Shown: positions 1-7,537 of the stretch, in pieces
How the letters are laid out: every line of letters begins with the position of its first letter
How positions within the stretch are numbered: position 1 is the first letter of the stretch
NCBI GenBank assembly: GCA_934692295.1
Contig: CAKUTL010000028.1
Coordinates: 1 to 19,079, forward strand
Direction of reading: 5' to 3'
Length of the DNA stretch: 19,079 nt
Source of the DNA: an uncultured Candidatus Melainabacteria bacterium
Lineage (GTDB): Bacteria; Cyanobacteriota; Vampirovibrionia; Gastranaerophilales; Gastranaerophilaceae
Position numbers and translations under genes: made by a program
Notes under the pieces: model-generated
What the model was told of the DNA's origin: nothing
Seen by the model: the letters and a program-made list of their open reading frames with translations, nothing else
Database searches by the model: none

Positions 1-29
1 TTGATTTTTATTATACTTGTGGAGTGAAT

Positions 30-1460
30 ATGGTAGATAGAATAAATTCTCATATCCAACAATATAATTATAACACAATTCAACGTGCAAAGAATGTTAC
101 CATGCCGTCAAATAATGTTCAGGCGGCGAGTGTACCATCATTTACTTCTGCAAAAACCGTTCCTATGACAGCAACGGGACAAACTCAAAATTTAAACTTG
201 AGAACTACTTTGAGTGGAAAAGACGAAACTCAAAAATATACGTTTTTAACCTCAAAATTGGATAAAAATAATAGAAAAGTTTTAGATACTTTATTGAAAA
301 ATGGAGTACTGTTGAATTGTGAATCAAATGATAAATCTACCGTATTAGATAATCTTTATAAAATAGCCACAGAACCGAGAGCAGAAGGACTAAGTGCAGA
401 TGGAATTTTGAAAGATACCATAGCCACAATTGCATATCCTTATGTTATTACTCAAAAATTTGGTGATATTCCTAAAAAATACAGACCACAAGCTATTGCT
501 CAGAATAATGAAGGCAAAACTAATTATTTTGATATTCAGCAGGGAAAACAAGATATAGATGTTGATCTTTCCGGAACTTGTGTTGCTGCAAGTACAGAAT
601 TTAAGTTGGCCAAACAACAACCTGCGGAATTCTCTAGATTTGCAAATGAATTAAGCTCTCCAAAATTATCTGTAGATAAAAAGATAGAATTAAAAAATCT
701 TGCAGATAATACCTTGAATGCAATTTGGTTATTAAATGCTTTTGAAATTCCATATGAAATGCACAATTTTTCGGATGCAAAATTAAAATTTGCACCTGAT
801 AAAAATGCGTTATTAAGAGCTCAAATTCAAACAACAGATAAAGATCCGTACGAAAGGACTCCTCTTGATGTATTGATGCAATCAACATTTATGCAAATAG
901 GTTCAGAGCAATCATATAATACAATAACTGATAAAAGGGGCGGAAAATTTAACCAAAACGACAAGGGTTTGATAGAATTCGAAAAAACTTTTACAGAATC
1001 TGTGGTATTTGATAAAAATATTCTTTCTGTAACTTATCAAACGGTTGATGAAAATGCTAGACTAGTTGGTTATGAAACCGACTTGGGTACAATGAAACGT
1101 CATATCGTACAGGCTTTAGAAATGGGTGAAAATGTAATCATTGGTTATACAGAAACAGATAACAATAATATTATTATAAACGGTCATGAGATTACTATTG
1201 TTGGGTATAAAACTGACAATAAAGGAAAAATGACATTTATTTGTAATGATACGGATGATAATATTTCGAAGCCAATTGAATATTCAGAAGATTACTTACT
1301 TCCAAAAATTCACCATGCTGCTCTTCCGCAAGAAATTGTAGAAAAGGATTTGAATATTGTTCCTAATTGGATTGAAGGAATTGAGATGTACAAAGAAATG
1401 AAAAGAGAAGCTGCACAACAAAACAATCCTTCACAAGTTCAACAATCTCAAGTTGCGTAG
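30..1460 (+). CDS. Putative papain-fold cysteine peptidase-like protein
   Basis: A 476-residue protein that I do not recognise as a named family. Three short blocks fall in the order expected of a papain-like (clan CA) fold: GTCVAAS with Cys184, NGHEITIVGY with His386, and CNDTDDN with Asn406/Asp407. They suggest a Cys-His-Asn/Asp active site, but the peptidase assignment is inference from motif order and spacing only. Residues 1 to about 60 are rich in Asn, Gln, Ser and Thr and look disordered. There is no signal peptide or membrane segment. The C-terminal 20 residues are Gln/Asn-rich. ATG at 30 is preferred over GTG at 24 because GGAG at 21-24 gives a Shine-Dalgarno with a five-base spacer to it. 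A TATACT box at 12-17 could be the -10 of its promoter. It could instead be a transglutaminase-like or otherwise non-proteolytic member of the fold. The next gene on this strand starts 576 bases away, so it is probably the last gene of its unit. Confidence 0.8.
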   Translation: MVDRINSHIQQYNYNTIQRAKNVTMPSNNVQAASVPSFTSAKTVPMTATGQTQNLNLRTTLSGKDETQKYTFLTSKLDKNNRKVLDTLLKNGVLLNCESNDKSTVLDNLYKIATEPRAEGLSADGILKDTIATIAYPYVITQKFGDIPKKYRPQAIAQNNEGKTNYFDIQQGKQDIDVDLSGTCVAASTEFKLAKQQPAEFSRFANELSSPKLSVDKKIELKNLADNTLNAIWLLNAFEIPYEMHNFSDAKLKFAPDKNALLRAQIQTTDKDPYERTPLDVLMQSTFMQIGSEQSYNTITDKRGGKFNQNDKGLIEFEKTFTESVVFDKNILSVTYQTVDENARLVGYETDLGTMKRHIVQALEMGENVIIGYTETDNNNIIINGHEITIVGYKTDNKGKMTFICNDTDDNISKPIEYSEDYLLPKIHHAALPQEIVEKDLNIVPNWIEGIEMYKEMKREAAQQNNPSQVQQSQVA

Positions 1461-1503
1461 AAGTATAATGTATGCCGAAAAAGAAAAACACGAATGACTA
1501 AAT

Positions 1504-1539
1504 GGCTCGAGTCATCAGGGGCGACGCTTCCGAGCCCCT
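1504..1539. other. Two overlapping alternative hairpins
   Basis: GGCTCG (1504-1509) pairs with CGAGCC (1531-1536), while AGGGGC (1517-1522) pairs with GCCCCT (1534-1539). The two stems share the right arm, so only one can form at a time. No T-tract follows, so this is not a convincing intrinsic terminator, although it lies 44 bases after the stop of the upstream gene. It may be part of the repeat cluster that follows. Confidence 0.35.
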
Positions 1540-1557
1540 ATAAATCTTAAACGCATT

Positions 1558-1588
1558 CGTCATACTGAGCGTAGCGAAGTATCTCTTG
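1558..1588 (+). repeat. Dispersed repeat, copy 1 (CATACTGAGCG family)
   Basis: This 31-base element matches the reverse complement of 14858-14887 with one mismatch over the 28-base core, and more loosely the reverse complement of 1863-1891. All copies lie in gene-free DNA. From memory, CATTCTGAGCG...CGAAGAATCTC elements of this kind are scattered through intergenic regions of many uncultured-lineage genomes. Confidence 0.7.
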
Positions 1589-1648
1589 TCGAGGAAAAAG
1601 GAAGAAGGGAATAAGGTCATTAAAAGTCTATAAGGTCTTTACGGGTAA

Positions 1649-1715
1649 GTCATTCTGAGGGATAAACCGTTGAATTCGTTCGATTATTTAGTAAATTTAC
1701 CCGAAGAATCTCTGA
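1649..1715 (+). repeat. Dispersed repeat, split CATTCTGAGG / CGAAGAATCTC form
   Basis: GTCATTCTGAGG (1649-1660) and CCGAAGAATCTCTG (1701-1714) are the two ends of the same kind of element as copy 1, separated by about 40 bases. GGGTAA (1643-1648) and TTACCC (1697-1702) can pair across the interior. It looks like a longer or insertion-bearing variant of the family. Confidence 0.5.
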
Positions 1716-1741
1716 CCGAACGCAATGTATTATATCCGTAC

Positions 1742-1793
1742 TGTCATTCTGAACGCACTAGCTAGAGATGCTGAAACAAGTTCAGCATGACAT
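1742..1793. repeat. Inverted-repeat element TGTCATTCTGAA ... TTCAGCATGACA
   Basis: The 12-mers at 1742-1753 and 1781-1792 are inverted copies with one mismatch and flank 27 bases. Nested inside, GCTGAA (1770-1775) pairs with TTCAGC (1781-1786) around a five-base loop. The outline is that of a very small non-coding mobile or REP-like element. Confidence 0.55.
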
Positions 1794-1805
1794 AATCCTC
1801 CAACT

Positions 1806-1850
1806 TCCTCCTCTCCCAAGGGAGAGGATTGAGGTGAGGGGTTAATCCCC
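1806..1850. repeat. Palindromic repeat CCTCTCCC-AA-GGGAGAGG with trailing GGGG/CCCC stem
   Basis: A perfect 8-base palindrome arm pair (1810-1817 and 1820-1827) is followed by GGGG-TTAAT-CCCC (1838-1850). Its base composition is far more GC-rich than the surrounding DNA, as for the other elements in this cluster. Confidence 0.5.
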
Positions 1851-1861
1851 ACGCCATTGGC

Positions 1862-1893
1862 AAGAGATCCTTCGCTTTGCTCCGGATGACGAT
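1862..1893 (-). repeat. Dispersed repeat, copy 2 (inverted)
   Basis: Read on the minus strand, this stretch (CGTCAT...GAGC...GCGAAGGATCTCT) is a diverged copy of the element at 1558-1588, with which it forms an inverted pair about 300 bases apart. Confidence 0.6.
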
Positions 1894-1970
1894 TTCGTTA
1901 AGTTTTTCTCAATTGTAACAAAATGTAAACCCTCTATGCAAGTAGCTCAAACCCAGTTATAATGCCCTAT

Positions 1971-1990
1971 ATGATATGATATGATATGAT
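1971..1990 (+). repeat. Short tandem repeat, four ATGAT units
   Basis: Four exact head-to-tail copies of the pentamer ATGAT lie 12 bases upstream of the likely -35 box of the prepilin-like gene. Copy number of such a tract can change by slippage, so it is a possible, untested source of expression variation. Confidence 0.7.
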
Positions 1991-2001
1991 GTGAGGGACA
2001 G

Positions 2002-2030
2002 TGTACACCAAGTAATAAAATCTTTATAAT
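2002..2030 (+). promoter_or_regulatory. Promoter of the prepilin-like gene; predicts a leaderless mRNA
   Basis: TGTACA (2002-2007), 17 bases, then a perfect TATAAT (2025-2030). Six bases (TTACAT) separate the -10 from the ATG at 2037, which puts the predicted +1 on the A of the start codon. No Shine-Dalgarno is present. A second TATAAT at 1958-1963 lacks a good -35. Confidence 0.55.
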
Positions 2031-2036
2031 TTACAT

Positions 2037-2711
2037 ATGAAGATTTTTAAAAACAAAGCCTTTACACTTGCGGAAGTCCTTATCACACTCGGAATTGTCG
2101 GTGTTGTTGCTGCGATTACAATACCTACTATGATTAGTAAATATAGAGAAAAGGCAACAATAACTCGAGTTCAAAAGGCTTACAGTTTATTATCTCTGGC
2201 ATTCAGACAAATTACTGAAGAATATGGCGTAACTCCAACGAATTATCCAGGAATAGAAGATTCAAATGCAAATTGCCATGCTTGTGCAGGGATAAAAAGA
2301 GATTTGTATAAATCGCAACTTGGTGGGCATTCAAGAACAAACGGATATATCTATTACTTGAATGGGTCTGTATGGTTCCGACCTGTTTCGAATTTGCCCT
2401 CACTCGATTTGAATAATGGAATGACAATTACTTTTGGGCATGATAGAAACTGTGGAGGATATTGGTTGCAAACAGGTAAATTAACTGCTTGCGGTATGGG
2501 CTCAGATATTTTGGTAGATATAAATGGAGCTAATAATGGTCCAAATACATTAGGAAAAGATGTTTTTGGTTTTACAACCGCTTTAGATGGAGTATATCCG
2601 GATGGTTTAAAAGGAGGATATGCTCATGGTACTTGTACTTTAAAGGGTACAGGTCGAGGCTGTGCCGCATATATTTTATCTGAAAAAAATCAAAAATATT
2701 TAAAGAAGTAA
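2037..2711 (+). CDS. Type IV pilin-like / pseudopilin protein
   Basis: A 224-residue protein with a class III (prepilin) signal: a short basic leader MKIFKNKA, then FTLAEVLITLGIVG and a hydrophobic helix to about residue 30. Cleavage by prepilin peptidase is expected between Ala8 and Phe9, which leaves Glu13 at mature position +5 as in type IV pilins and type II secretion pseudopilins. Ala replaces the more usual Gly before the cut. After the helix come an amphipathic stretch and a globular domain with seven Cys residues, including a C-x-x-C at NCHAC. The segment VDINGANNGPNTLGKDVFGF (spanning about residues 161-180) is typical of the small pseudopilin-like proteins found in many copies in Melainabacteria-like genomes. 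It is probably exported and either assembled into a pilus or displayed on the surface. No pilus assembly gene is nearby, so its exact role is open. It ends 10 bases from the convergent acyl-CoA synthetase gene. Confidence 0.85.
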   Translation: MKIFKNKAFTLAEVLITLGIVGVVAAITIPTMISKYREKATITRVQKAYSLLSLAFRQITEEYGVTPTNYPGIEDSNANCHACAGIKRDLYKSQLGGHSRTNGYIYYLNGSVWFRPVSNLPSLDLNNGMTITFGHDRNCGGYWLQTGKLTACGMGSDILVDINGANNGPNTLGKDVFGFTTALDGVYPDGLKGGYAHGTCTLKGTGRGCAAYILSEKNQKYLKK

Positions 2712-2721
2712 TATCAATATT

Positions 2722-4398
2722 TTACTGCATAATCAATTCTTTAATTTCTTTACGTTTCAATTTTCTTGTTGTTGTTCGAGGTAGATTTTCTTTTCTTACA
2801 ATAATTTTAATTGGACGTTTGTATGGTGCAAGCTGAGTTGATAGGTACTTAACTTCTGTTTGAATAGCTTTTTCTAAATTTTCAAAAGAATCAAAATTTG
2901 ATGAAAAATCTACTGTTGGAACAATTACAACCGCAATTTCTTCACAACCATCCTTTTCTCCAAAATTTCTTTTTACCCCAGTAACGCATACTTCTGCAAA
3001 ATTTGGACTTTGTTCTAACACAGCCTCAATTTCTTCTGGAAAAACTTTTTTCCCACCAGAAAGGACAATCATGTTTTTAATCCGTCCAGTTATATATATC
3101 AATTTTGTTTTCTTATCAACCCTTGCAATATCTCCTGTGTGGAGCCATCCATCTGGAGTTATGACTTCTGATGTTAAGTCTGGTCGTTTGTAGTAACCCT
3201 TCATTACAGATGGCCCTTTTAACATCAATTCCCCAGTTGAATCGTCAATTTTAACTTCAAATGACTCAAGAGCAGGTCCAACAGATTTCATATCTTGATA
3301 TTTACCTCTATTTACCGCAACAACAGGACTGGTTTCTGATAATCCATATCCTTGGAAAATTTTGATACCAATTCGTTCAAAGAATTCCCCAACATGAACA
3401 TCTAATGGAGCTCCCCCAGCAATACATCCAAAGAACTCTCCTCCAAATTTTTTATGTATTGGAGAGAATAAATATTTCCTCATTTTAATTGGTAAAAATT
3501 TTGCAAGTGCATAATTTAATTTGAACATAAATTTTACAAGCGGAGATTTCTTACTTAATTCAGATTCAATTGATGATTTTAAAAGTTTCAAAAATGCAGG
3601 AACGGTAATCATAAATCGAATTCTCTTTTCTTTCATCACTTCCAATATATCACTCGGTTTCAAACTTTTTGTATAATATATTGAATATCCGTGGTTTAAA
3701 AATGTGAAAAACCCTACTGTTAATTCAAACAAATGATTCATTGGCAAAATAGAGAGCATTCTCATTTCTTCATTTAGTGGAAGAATTTCTCTTAGTGCAA
3801 TCCTCAAATCATGCATTTGAGCAAGCATATTCTTAAAAGTAATTTCAACTCCTTTAGGAGCTCCAGTTGTGCCAGAAGTATAGATTGTGAAAGCAGTTGC
3901 ACTTAATGGACGTCTTCTCCATTTTGCAGTATATTTTTCTGGAATTGAGTACAAACTCGGAATAAGCTCATTTTCACAAGACGAAGAATCCATAAGAATT
4001 AAATATTTGATTGATGGTATTTTGTTTTTTAATTCTTTTGCTTTGTCAATGTATGTGCTAGAAACCAGCATAACAGTTGGTTCACAATTTGAAAGAATTG
4101 AGTGTAATTCAAAAATAGTTAACTTGTTATCTAACGGAACAGTCGTTAAACCTGCCAACACAGAACCAAAAACACAAGCTCCATATTCTGGTTTTGACTC
4201 AGACAAAATTGCTAATTTCTCACCTTTTTCAATCTGCAAATCTTCAATCAAATATGATGCAAGACGTCTTGATAATAATCCTAATCCCTTATAAGTAAAC
4301 TCATTCCATCCCCATTTAGATTTCATACCAAGTGAAATCTTCTCACTATTGTTTACCGTAATTTCTTCCAACAAAGAGAATACATTCTCATACTTCAT
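2722..4398 (-). CDS. AMP-forming long-chain acyl-CoA (or acyl-ACP) synthetase
   Basis: A 558-residue member of the adenylate-forming (ANL) superfamily that activates a carboxylate with ATP to an acyl-adenylate and then a thioester. The ATP-binding A3 motif YTSGTTGAPKG starts near residue 173. The A5 motif GYGLSETSP, the hinge region with GWLHTGDIARVD and TGRIKNMIVLSGGKKVFPEE, and the C-terminal PRTTTRKLKR with catalytic-type Lys546 are all present in order. Length and motifs fit long-chain fatty acyl-CoA or acyl-ACP synthetases, but the chain length and acceptor cannot be read from sequence. The protein has no signal peptide and is probably peripheral to the cytoplasmic membrane. The start is supported by AGGGG at 4406-4410, eight bases upstream. 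It appears to be a single-gene unit with its own promoter and is convergent with the prepilin-like gene. It could recycle fatty acids into phospholipid, in keeping with the mla genes nearby, but this is inference. Confidence 0.9.
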   Translation of the reverse strand: MKYENVFSLLEEITVNNSEKISLGMKSKWGWNEFTYKGLGLLSRRLASYLIEDLQIEKGEKLAILSESKPEYGACVFGSVLAGLTTVPLDNKLTIFELHSILSNCEPTVMLVSSTYIDKAKELKNKIPSIKYLILMDSSSCENELIPSLYSIPEKYTAKWRRRPLSATAFTIYTSGTTGAPKGVEITFKNMLAQMHDLRIALREILPLNEEMRMLSILPMNHLFELTVGFFTFLNHGYSIYYTKSLKPSDILEVMKEKRIRFMITVPAFLKLLKSSIESELSKKSPLVKFMFKLNYALAKFLPIKMRKYLFSPIHKKFGGEFFGCIAGGAPLDVHVGEFFERIGIKIFQGYGLSETSPVVAVNRGKYQDMKSVGPALESFEVKIDDSTGELMLKGPSVMKGYYKRPDLTSEVITPDGWLHTGDIARVDKKTKLIYITGRIKNMIVLSGGKKVFPEEIEAVLEQSPNFAEVCVTGVKRNFGEKDGCEEIAVVIVPTVDFSSNFDSFENLEKAIQTEVKYLSTQLAPYKRPIKIIVRKENLPRTTTRKLKRKEIKELIMQ

Positions 4399-4428
4399 AT
4401 AAATACCCCTAATTAAAATATATATTAC

Positions 4429-4457
4429 ATTCTATCCCAAATTTTATGATGTGTAAA
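4429..4457 (-). promoter_or_regulatory. Promoter of the acyl-CoA synthetase gene
   Basis: On the minus strand TTTACA (4457-4452), 17 bases, then TAGAAT (4434-4429). Each box matches five of six consensus bases. The predicted start near 4422 gives a short leader that contains the Shine-Dalgarno at 4406-4410. Confidence 0.55.
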
Positions 4458-4495
4458 GATGCTAATTATTATGAAGGAAAAAGAGTAAGTATTAT

Positions 4496-4525
4496 AGAAG
4501 GTCGGCGTGGCAACGCCGACCTTCT
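4496..4525. terminator. Strong hairpin, probable terminator after cysK
   Basis: A perfect 12-base stem (4497-4508 with 4513-4524), extendable by one A-T pair, closes a four-base loop and is very GC-rich. It lies about 30 bases past the cysK stop, so terminating the minus-strand operon is its likely job. However, the clean T-run (4525-4529) follows it on the plus strand. The minus-strand tail (CTATAATACTT) is only moderately U-rich. It may work in both directions. Confidence 0.6.
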
Positions 4526-4555
4526 TTTTATTGAATGCTTTTAATAAGTATTTTT

Positions 4556-5476
4556 TTACCCTGAATATAATTCACTACTTAAATATCTTTCTCCACAATC
4601 TGGAAGTATTGCAACAATTAGCTTTCCTTTATTTTCTGGTCGTTTAGAAAGTTCAATTGCTGCCCAGATGTTTGCGCCTCCTGAAAATCCAGATAAAATA
4701 CCTTCTTTTTTAGAAAGATTTCTGGCTGTTTCAATTGCATCTTCGTTTTTAACAGGAATAATTTCGTCAATTACATTTTTATCAAAGTTTTGTGGAATAA
4801 AGTTGGCTCCGATACCTTGAATTTTATGTGGTCCAGCTTGCCCCCCAGCCAAAACTTGAGATACATAAGGTTCAACCGCAACGGCTTTTATTTGCGAATT
4901 GTATTCTTTTAATTTTTTTGCGGTTCCAGAAATTGTTCCTCCTGTTCCTACTCCTGCTACAACAATATCTACTTTGCCATCTGTATCGTTCCAGATTTCT
5001 TCTGCAGTTGTTTCGTAGTGAGCTTTAGGGTTAGATGAATTGTCAAATTGTGAAGGAATAAAGGAATTTGGATATTTTTTGCTGAGCTCAATAGCTTTAT
5101 CCACAGCCCCTTTCATTCCTAGTTTTGCTTCTGTTAGGACAAGTTCTGCCCCATAGGCTTTTAATAACATTCGACGTTCAATACTCATTGATTCTGGCAT
5201 TGTCAAAATGATTTTGTACCCTCGAATAGCACAAATCATCGCAAGTCCAATTCCTGTATTTCCACTTGTTGGTTCAATGATAATGGTGTCTTTATTAATT
5301 TTGCCTGCATTTTCTGCATCGACAATCATTTTTAAAGCGGCTCTATCTTTTACCGAATTTGCAGGATTAAAGTATTCAAGTTTTACTGCGATTTCAGCAT
5401 TCCCTGAATTAAGTTTGTTCAATCTTACGAGCGGAGTTTTTCCAATTAAGTCCGTTAAATCATTAGCAATTTTCAT
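4556..5476 (-). CDS. cysK: Cysteine synthase (O-acetylserine sulfhydrylase)
   Basis: A 306-residue fold-type II PLP enzyme that makes L-cysteine from O-acetylserine and sulfide in the cytoplasm. The Schiff-base lysine is Lys43 in NPANSVKDRAA. The substrate loop PTSGNTG is at 69-75, the PLP-phosphate loop GVGTGGTISG lies mid-protein, and the serine/glycine-rich GFSGGAN loop lies near the C-terminus. Length is normal for the CysK/CysM group, and the compact ending without a regulatory extension argues against cystathionine beta-synthase. I favour CysK over CysM from the overall motif style but cannot exclude CysM. A strong AAGGAGGT Shine-Dalgarno lies about seven bases before the ATG. The gene follows the aminotransferase by 49 bases on the same strand and is probably the last gene of the mlaE-mlaF-aminotransferase-cysK unit, with the hairpin at 4496-4525 behind it. 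No cysE is in the window. Confidence 0.93.
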   Translation of the reverse strand: MKIANDLTDLIGKTPLVRLNKLNSGNAEIAVKLEYFNPANSVKDRAALKMIVDAENAGKINKDTIIIEPTSGNTGIGLAMICAIRGYKIILTMPESMSIERRMLLKAYGAELVLTEAKLGMKGAVDKAIELSKKYPNSFIPSQFDNSSNPKAHYETTAEEIWNDTDGKVDIVVAGVGTGGTISGTAKKLKEYNSQIKAVAVEPYVSQVLAGGQAGPHKIQGIGANFIPQNFDKNVIDEIIPVKNEDAIETARNLSKKEGILSGFSGGANIWAAIELSKRPENKGKLIVAILPDCGERYLSSELYSG

Positions 5477-5525
5477 AACGAAAACCTCCTTTGCAAAATA
5501 AATATTATAATTGCTTTTAATTTAT

Positions 5526-6770
5526 TTAGTATTTAAATCCATCAGCTTTCATTCTATCGATAACTTCTTGTAACTTTTCGTCGCTACAAACGAATGAAAT
5601 TCTGAAAAATCCAGCACCATATTTCCCGAAAGCATCTCCAGGAACAATTACAACCCCAGATTTTTCTAGTAAATCTTCGCAGAATTTGAATGCGGAATCA
5701 TATTTTCTTGGAATTGGTAACCAGAGATAAAATGTTGTGTGAGGAAGTTTGTTTTCGTCTATTTCCCAACCTAATTCTTTTAACCCTTTTACCATAATAG
5801 ATTGTTTGCGTTTGTAAGCATTGTTTGAACAAGCAATGTAGTCGTCCCCTTCAGGCGAATTCATTACGCAAGCACAAGCTTTTTGAAGAGCTTTGAAAAT
5901 TCCGTTGTCGATAGTTGATTTGGCTTTTGCAAGTCTTGTTACAACTTCGCTATTCCCGCATAACCAGCCTAAACGCCAGCCTGTAATTGCATAAGGCTTA
6001 GACAAGCTGAAAAATTCAACTGCAATATCTTTTGCTCCATCAAATTCAAGAACACTGAAAGGTTTTTCGTTTTCGTCAAAATAAACATCGCAATATGCCG
6101 CATCAGAAATTAACAAAATGTCGTGCTTTTTACAAAAATCAACCAATGTTTTTACATAATCTCTTGTTGCACTTACCCCTAAAGGATTATTTGGATAATT
6201 TATTACAATAGCTTTAACCTTGTTTTCATCGTATCCTTCATTTTTCAAGTTTTCAAAAACTTCTTCAATATTTGGTTGATAGTTATTTTCAGCAGTCAAA
6301 GGCATTGAATAAGCTAAACCGCCTGAAATCTTAATCATTTGTGAGTATGAAGCATATCCAGGATCAGGAACAAGGATAATATCTTTCTCTTTTTCTTCTT
6401 GTTGTGGAGTAATAATAAATCTGATAAGGTTTGCTAATCCATCTTTAGAACCAAGAAGTGACATTATTTCAGTATTTACATCAAGTTCAACACCAAATCT
6501 GTTTTTCATCCTTTCTGCAACGGCTTGTCTATAATAAGGTTCACCTCTTGTTACAGAATAAGTGTGAATATTATTCTCTGTCAAAAATTCTTTTAGCTTA
6601 TCGATTAAAACAGCAGGAGGGTTTGCCGTTGGAGCTCCCATAGAAAGCGAAATAGGTGCTCTATTTTTCTTTTCTAATTTTTCTCTTAGTTGAGCAGTCT
6701 TTTCTTTAAGTTTAACCATAATATAAGTGTCGATTGACATTGCATCACTGTTAAATAAGTCTTTTCTCAT
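5526..6770 (-). CDS. Class I/II aminotransferase, LL-diaminopimelate aminotransferase-like
   Basis: A 414-residue fold-type I PLP enzyme. The Schiff-base lysine is Lys258 in SLSKPYAITGWRLG, whose Arg binds the cofactor phosphate region. NYPNNPLG and SDAAYCDVYF supply the PLP-ring Asn, Asp and Tyr of the aspartate aminotransferase family. The conserved C-terminal FFRISF holds the substrate carboxylate-binding Arg. The sequence resembles the enzymes annotated as LL-diaminopimelate aminotransferase (DapL type, a one-step route to lysine and peptidoglycan precursors), but aspartate, alanine or aromatic aminotransferases share all of these motifs, so the substrate is inferred. A Shine-Dalgarno (AGAGGA) precedes the ATG. 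The gene lies 21 bases after mlaF and 49 bases before cysK, all on the minus strand, so it is probably co-transcribed with both. This links an amino-acid enzyme with a lipid transporter for no obvious functional reason. Confidence 0.88.
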   Translation of the reverse strand: MRKDLFNSDAMSIDTYIMVKLKEKTAQLREKLEKKNRAPISLSMGAPTANPPAVLIDKLKEFLTENNIHTYSVTRGEPYYRQAVAERMKNRFGVELDVNTEIMSLLGSKDGLANLIRFIITPQQEEKEKDIILVPDPGYASYSQMIKISGGLAYSMPLTAENNYQPNIEEVFENLKNEGYDENKVKAIVINYPNNPLGVSATRDYVKTLVDFCKKHDILLISDAAYCDVYFDENEKPFSVLEFDGAKDIAVEFFSLSKPYAITGWRLGWLCGNSEVVTRLAKAKSTIDNGIFKALQKACACVMNSPEGDDYIACSNNAYKRKQSIMVKGLKELGWEIDENKLPHTTFYLWLPIPRKYDSAFKFCEDLLEKSGVVIVPGDAFGKYGAGFFRISFVCSDEKLQEVIDRMKADGFKY

Positions 6771-6791
6771 ATTTTTATCCTCTGTCTCGAT

Positions 6792-7511
6792 TTAAGCTTT
6801 CATTTTCATTGGCCCGTCCAAAGAAGCCGTTACAAACTGTTTTGTATATGGATTATCTTGTTTTAATAATTCTGAAGGAGTGCCTTCAAAAACTATTTTC
6901 CCATCGTAAAGCATAATAACTCTATCTGCCGTTCTAGTAATTGTTGACATTTGGTGAGTAACGACAATAGATGCGGCATTTGTTTCTCTTTTTAGTCGAA
7001 CGATGTAGTCCTCAATAAGGGTTGATGACATAGGGTCAAGACCCGCAGTTGGTTCGTCATATAAAATTGTGTTTGGTTTGGTTACGATTGCACGAGCGAA
7101 ACTTACACGTTTTTGCATCCCCCCAGATAGTTCAGATGGAAATTTGTTTTCAATTCCCTTAAGACCTACAAGTTCTAGTTTTTGAGAAACAATTTTTTTA
7201 ATTTCTTCTTCTTTATATTTAGAGCGTAAATCTCTTCTTTCGTGAAGAGCAAAAGAGATATTGTCATAAACATTCAGAGAATCAAAAAGTGCTGAATATT
7301 GGAAAACCATCGCAATATCGCCTTCAGAAGTTAAAACTTCTCCATTGTCATAAGGTATAAGTCCACAGATTAATTTCAATACGGTACTTTTACCAGAACC
7401 AGAAAACCCTACAATTGCAAGAATTTCTCCATCGTCAACTTTGAAAGAAATATCATCTATGACAACTTTATCATCAAATTTTTTAACTAGATTACGAACT
7501 TCAATACTCAT
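6792..7511 (-). CDS. mlaF: ABC transporter ATP-binding protein of the lipid-asymmetry (Mla) system
   Basis: A 239-residue ABC ATPase expected to drive phospholipid movement between the inner and outer membranes with MlaE. Walker A is GFSGSGKS (35-42), the Q-loop Gln is residue 71, the signature is LSGGM (128-132), Walker B with catalytic Glu is TILYDE (148-153, Glu153), and the H-loop is His186 in VTHQM. The sequence around the signature (LSGGMQKRVSFARAI) and DEPTAGLDP fit the MlaF/Ttg2A group, and adjacency to mlaE confirms it. The start is placed at 7511 (MSIEVRN). A longer reading back to 7598 would add 29 Cys-rich residues from inside mlaE, out of keeping with the family. AAGGAT lies about 10 bases before this ATG. 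The gap to mlaE is 26 bases. No mlaD, mlaC or mlaB gene lies next to it. Confidence 0.93.
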   Translation of the reverse strand: MSIEVRNLVKKFDDKVVIDDISFKVDDGEILAIVGFSGSGKSTVLKLICGLIPYDNGEVLTSEGDIAMVFQYSALFDSLNVYDNISFALHERRDLRSKYKEEEIKKIVSQKLELVGLKGIENKFPSELSGGMQKRVSFARAIVTKPNTILYDEPTAGLDPMSSTLIEDYIVRLKRETNAASIVVTHQMSTITRTADRVIMLYDGKIVFEGTPSELLKQDNPYTKQFVTASLDGPMKMKA

Positions 7512-7537
7512 AACAATAATATCCTTACACAAACAAA

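Noticed and set aside
24..29. GTG start two codons ahead of the first gene
   Set aside because: It would overlap its own Shine-Dalgarno. The ATG at 30 is correctly spaced from GGAG.
1461..2036. CRISPR array or tRNA in the gene-free stretch
   Set aside because: The repeats are of different kinds, unevenly spaced and often inverted, with no constant repeat-spacer rhythm. No cloverleaf or CCA-type end is visible.
4446..4544. A 32-codon plus-strand open frame running through the hairpin after cysK
   Set aside because: No Shine-Dalgarno, the codons overlap a perfect palindrome, and it covers the -35 of the opposing promoter. It is most likely chance.
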